The notes below the pieces were generated by a model that was given only the letters and a program-made list of their open reading frames with translations, ran no database searches and was not told where the DNA came from. The translations under genes were made by a program, and so were the position numbers. Source: Thermoplasmata archaeon (GTDB lineage: Archaea; Thermoplasmatota; Thermoplasmata; Thermoplasmatales; Thermoplasmataceae). From it: a stretch of 23,592 bases of DNA. Shown here one piece after another: positions 22,555-23,592 of this stretch. Every line of letters begins with the position of its first letter. The stretch's first letter is position 1. The stretch is from the NCBI GenBank assembly GCA_021850835.1, contig JAJZKS010000003.1, forward strand, positions 1-23,592. Reading direction: 5' to 3'.

Positions 22555-23592
22555 ATGGGTGATTATGACCACCTGGAGGGGCATCTGACTGTTGAAGGGC
22601 CGCTTCTGGAACTCGCATATGCAGCTTTATGCCTTGCAAGAGGCGAGGATGTGGTGCCAAGGCTCGAAACTCTAGGAATATACCATGACGTGTTCATTAG
22701 GAGCAGCAAGGGATACATATTCTGCGAATGTGATGGGGAGGCCAGCATTTCAGAGAAAAAGCTAGATCTCTTCATCCGGGAGGTCTTGAAGCTCAACTCC
22801 CTTCTCATATCACAGGGTGAAATGCCCATTATAGAGGCCAGATTCATCACAATGGCCCCTGCAGACCAATGGGAAGAAGATGCTCTTGAACAGCTAGAGG
22901 CTGTAAGAATAAAGTTCGAGGAACAAGGCATAAGGCTTGCACTAGTGGAGGCAAAGAGGCTCATCTATGACCTGGTAACGGCTTCGGTGCTTGGGTTCCT
23001 GTTGCTTGATGACCATATAATCCTTGTAGGGCCAGGGCAATGGGCAGTCAGGTATGACGCTTCAATCAGCAAATTCATTTTTGGCGAATCCTCATTAGAC
23101 CTTGGGAGGTTCAGGGAACTTCCGCAATCGTTCCTGGCAAGGGATTACTGGAATGAGAGGCACAAGGCGATCTACTCTGAGTACGCAAAGATAACAATGG
23201 AATCCCTCCCGGAATGGTTTAACTGGAAATATCCAGATAACTTTGGAATCAGGTGGAAATCCCCTGAACAGATGGCAGAGGCCATACGCAAAGCATACTC
23301 ACGAAACGGCAGGATCATTGTGCATGTCGACAGGCATGGTTTCATCAGCCTAAGGAAACTGAAAAAGGGAAGTTACTACACTGCCAACCTTGTATACGTA
23401 GGCAACGTGATCGGAGACAGGGAAGCAGAGGAGATCGACCGGGAATACCTGAGAATGATAGAGGATTTCAGGGCCAGTGGAGAAATGTCTGAGGACCTGG
23501 ATTTTTACTTCAGGATATTCACAGGCACAACAACATTTTCGCACCTCTATTGGACAAAAGCCAAGTTCAGGACACATAAGGGAGAAGTGTCC
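22555..23592 (+). CDS. Uncharacterised protein with PD-(D/E)xK-like N-terminal domain, 3' end missing
   Basis: From the ATG at 22555 a frame without stop runs to the window edge (346 codons); the end lies outside. Residues about 15-140 follow the core of restriction-endonuclease-like folds: a helix (LLELAYAALCLARGEDVV), a strand with Asp45 (YHDVFIRS), a strand with Glu58 (YIFCECD), then SEKKLDLFIREVLKL. The usual ExK reads E58-C-D60, so the catalytic Lys is replaced; Lys68/Lys69 might substitute, or the domain is inactive. A helix (DALEQLEAVRIKFEEQG) and further strands follow. The rest (about 150-346) contains Trp-rich strands and a segment RIIVHVDRHGFISLRKL, unrecognised. No membrane segment is present. 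The start is supported by a TATA box about 23 nt upstream. It diverges from the amidohydrolase gene. Confidence 0.78.
   Translation, partial: MGDYDHLEGHLTVEGPLLELAYAALCLARGEDVVPRLETLGIYHDVFIRSSKGYIFCECDGEASISEKKLDLFIREVLKLNSLLISQGEMPIIEARFITMAPADQWEEDALEQLEAVRIKFEEQGIRLALVEAKRLIYDLVTASVLGFLLLDDHIILVGPGQWAVRYDASISKFIFGESSLDLGRFRELPQSFLARDYWNERHKAIYSEYAKITMESLPEWFNWKYPDNFGIRWKSPEQMAEAIRKAYSRNGRIIVHVDRHGFISLRKLKKGSYYTANLVYVGNVIGDREAEEIDREYLRMIEDFRASGEMSEDLDFYFRIFTGTTTFSHLYWTKAKFRTHKGEVS

Noticed and set aside
22563..22964. 133-codon minus-strand frame near the right edge
   Set aside because: It lies opposite the stop-free plus-strand gene at 22555-23592, which has a promoter and fold-like pattern.
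1..23592. CRISPR arrays, insertion sequences, attachment sites
   Set aside because: No regularly spaced repeats, transposase genes with terminal repeats or tRNA-end duplications were found on reading both strands.

Overview
The window looks like a chromosomal segment of a Thermoplasmata archaeon, probably of the Thermoplasmatales/Ferroplasma/Cuniculiplasma group. The evidence is an archaeal RadA recombinase, archaeal Pelota, a tRNA-Glu with no encoded CCA, and TATA boxes placed about 24-30 nt before start codons (leaderless transcripts). Thr/Asn-rich secreted proteins with very many N-glycosylation sequons and a moderate GC content fit as well. The exact genus cannot be read from the sequence alone.

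Layout. Positions 2-676: the C-terminal part of PurK (purine synthesis), cut by the window edge, converging on a minus-strand pair, radA and an HTH/ACT-domain regulator (723-2223). A 400-bp promoter region follows, then a very large secreted, sequon-rich surface protein (2627-6376). That protein ends in one membrane helix and a cytosolic winged-helix domain. Next is a small surface protein with a signal peptide and a C-terminal anchor (6490-7065). An RNA quality-control pair, a Mut7-C RNase-domain protein overlapping Pelota by 4 nt, occupies 7145-8643, followed by tRNA-Glu(TTC). A small membrane-anchored OB-fold protein (CcmE-like, lacking the heme-binding tail) lies at 8846-9193. Then come about 490 bp with no gene I can support and an uncharacterised protein with a His/Glu-rich helical motif (9694-10311).

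Middle part. A decayed radical-SAM gene (10376-10614, minus) lies downstream of an MFS transporter (10776-12158, minus). Divergent from the MFS gene is a two-gene operon, a 92-aa two-helix membrane protein and a secreted DUF4097-like beta-helix protein, with a strong hairpin in its leader. It converges on an orphan beta-class DNA methyltransferase with an unusual N-terminal domain (13620-14852, minus). Divergent from that is an ABC exporter pair (ATPase and 12-helix permease, 14927-17081).

Right part. A second MFS transporter, with an N-terminus disturbed at an A7 tract, overlaps the gene of a 2,4-dienoyl-CoA-reductase-type SDR (18385-19290), a plausible uptake/reduction pair. An unrecognised 314-aa protein converges on a small HExxH protein, followed by a YtcJ-like amidohydrolase (both minus strand). 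The window ends inside a plus-strand gene whose N-terminal part resembles a PD-(D/E)xK nuclease fold with the catalytic Lys position replaced.

No CRISPR array, insertion sequence, rRNA or recognisable integration site was found. The most notable candidates are the extracellular-sensor/TM/winged-helix protein, the Mut7-C/Pelota operon and the nuclease-like protein at the right edge.
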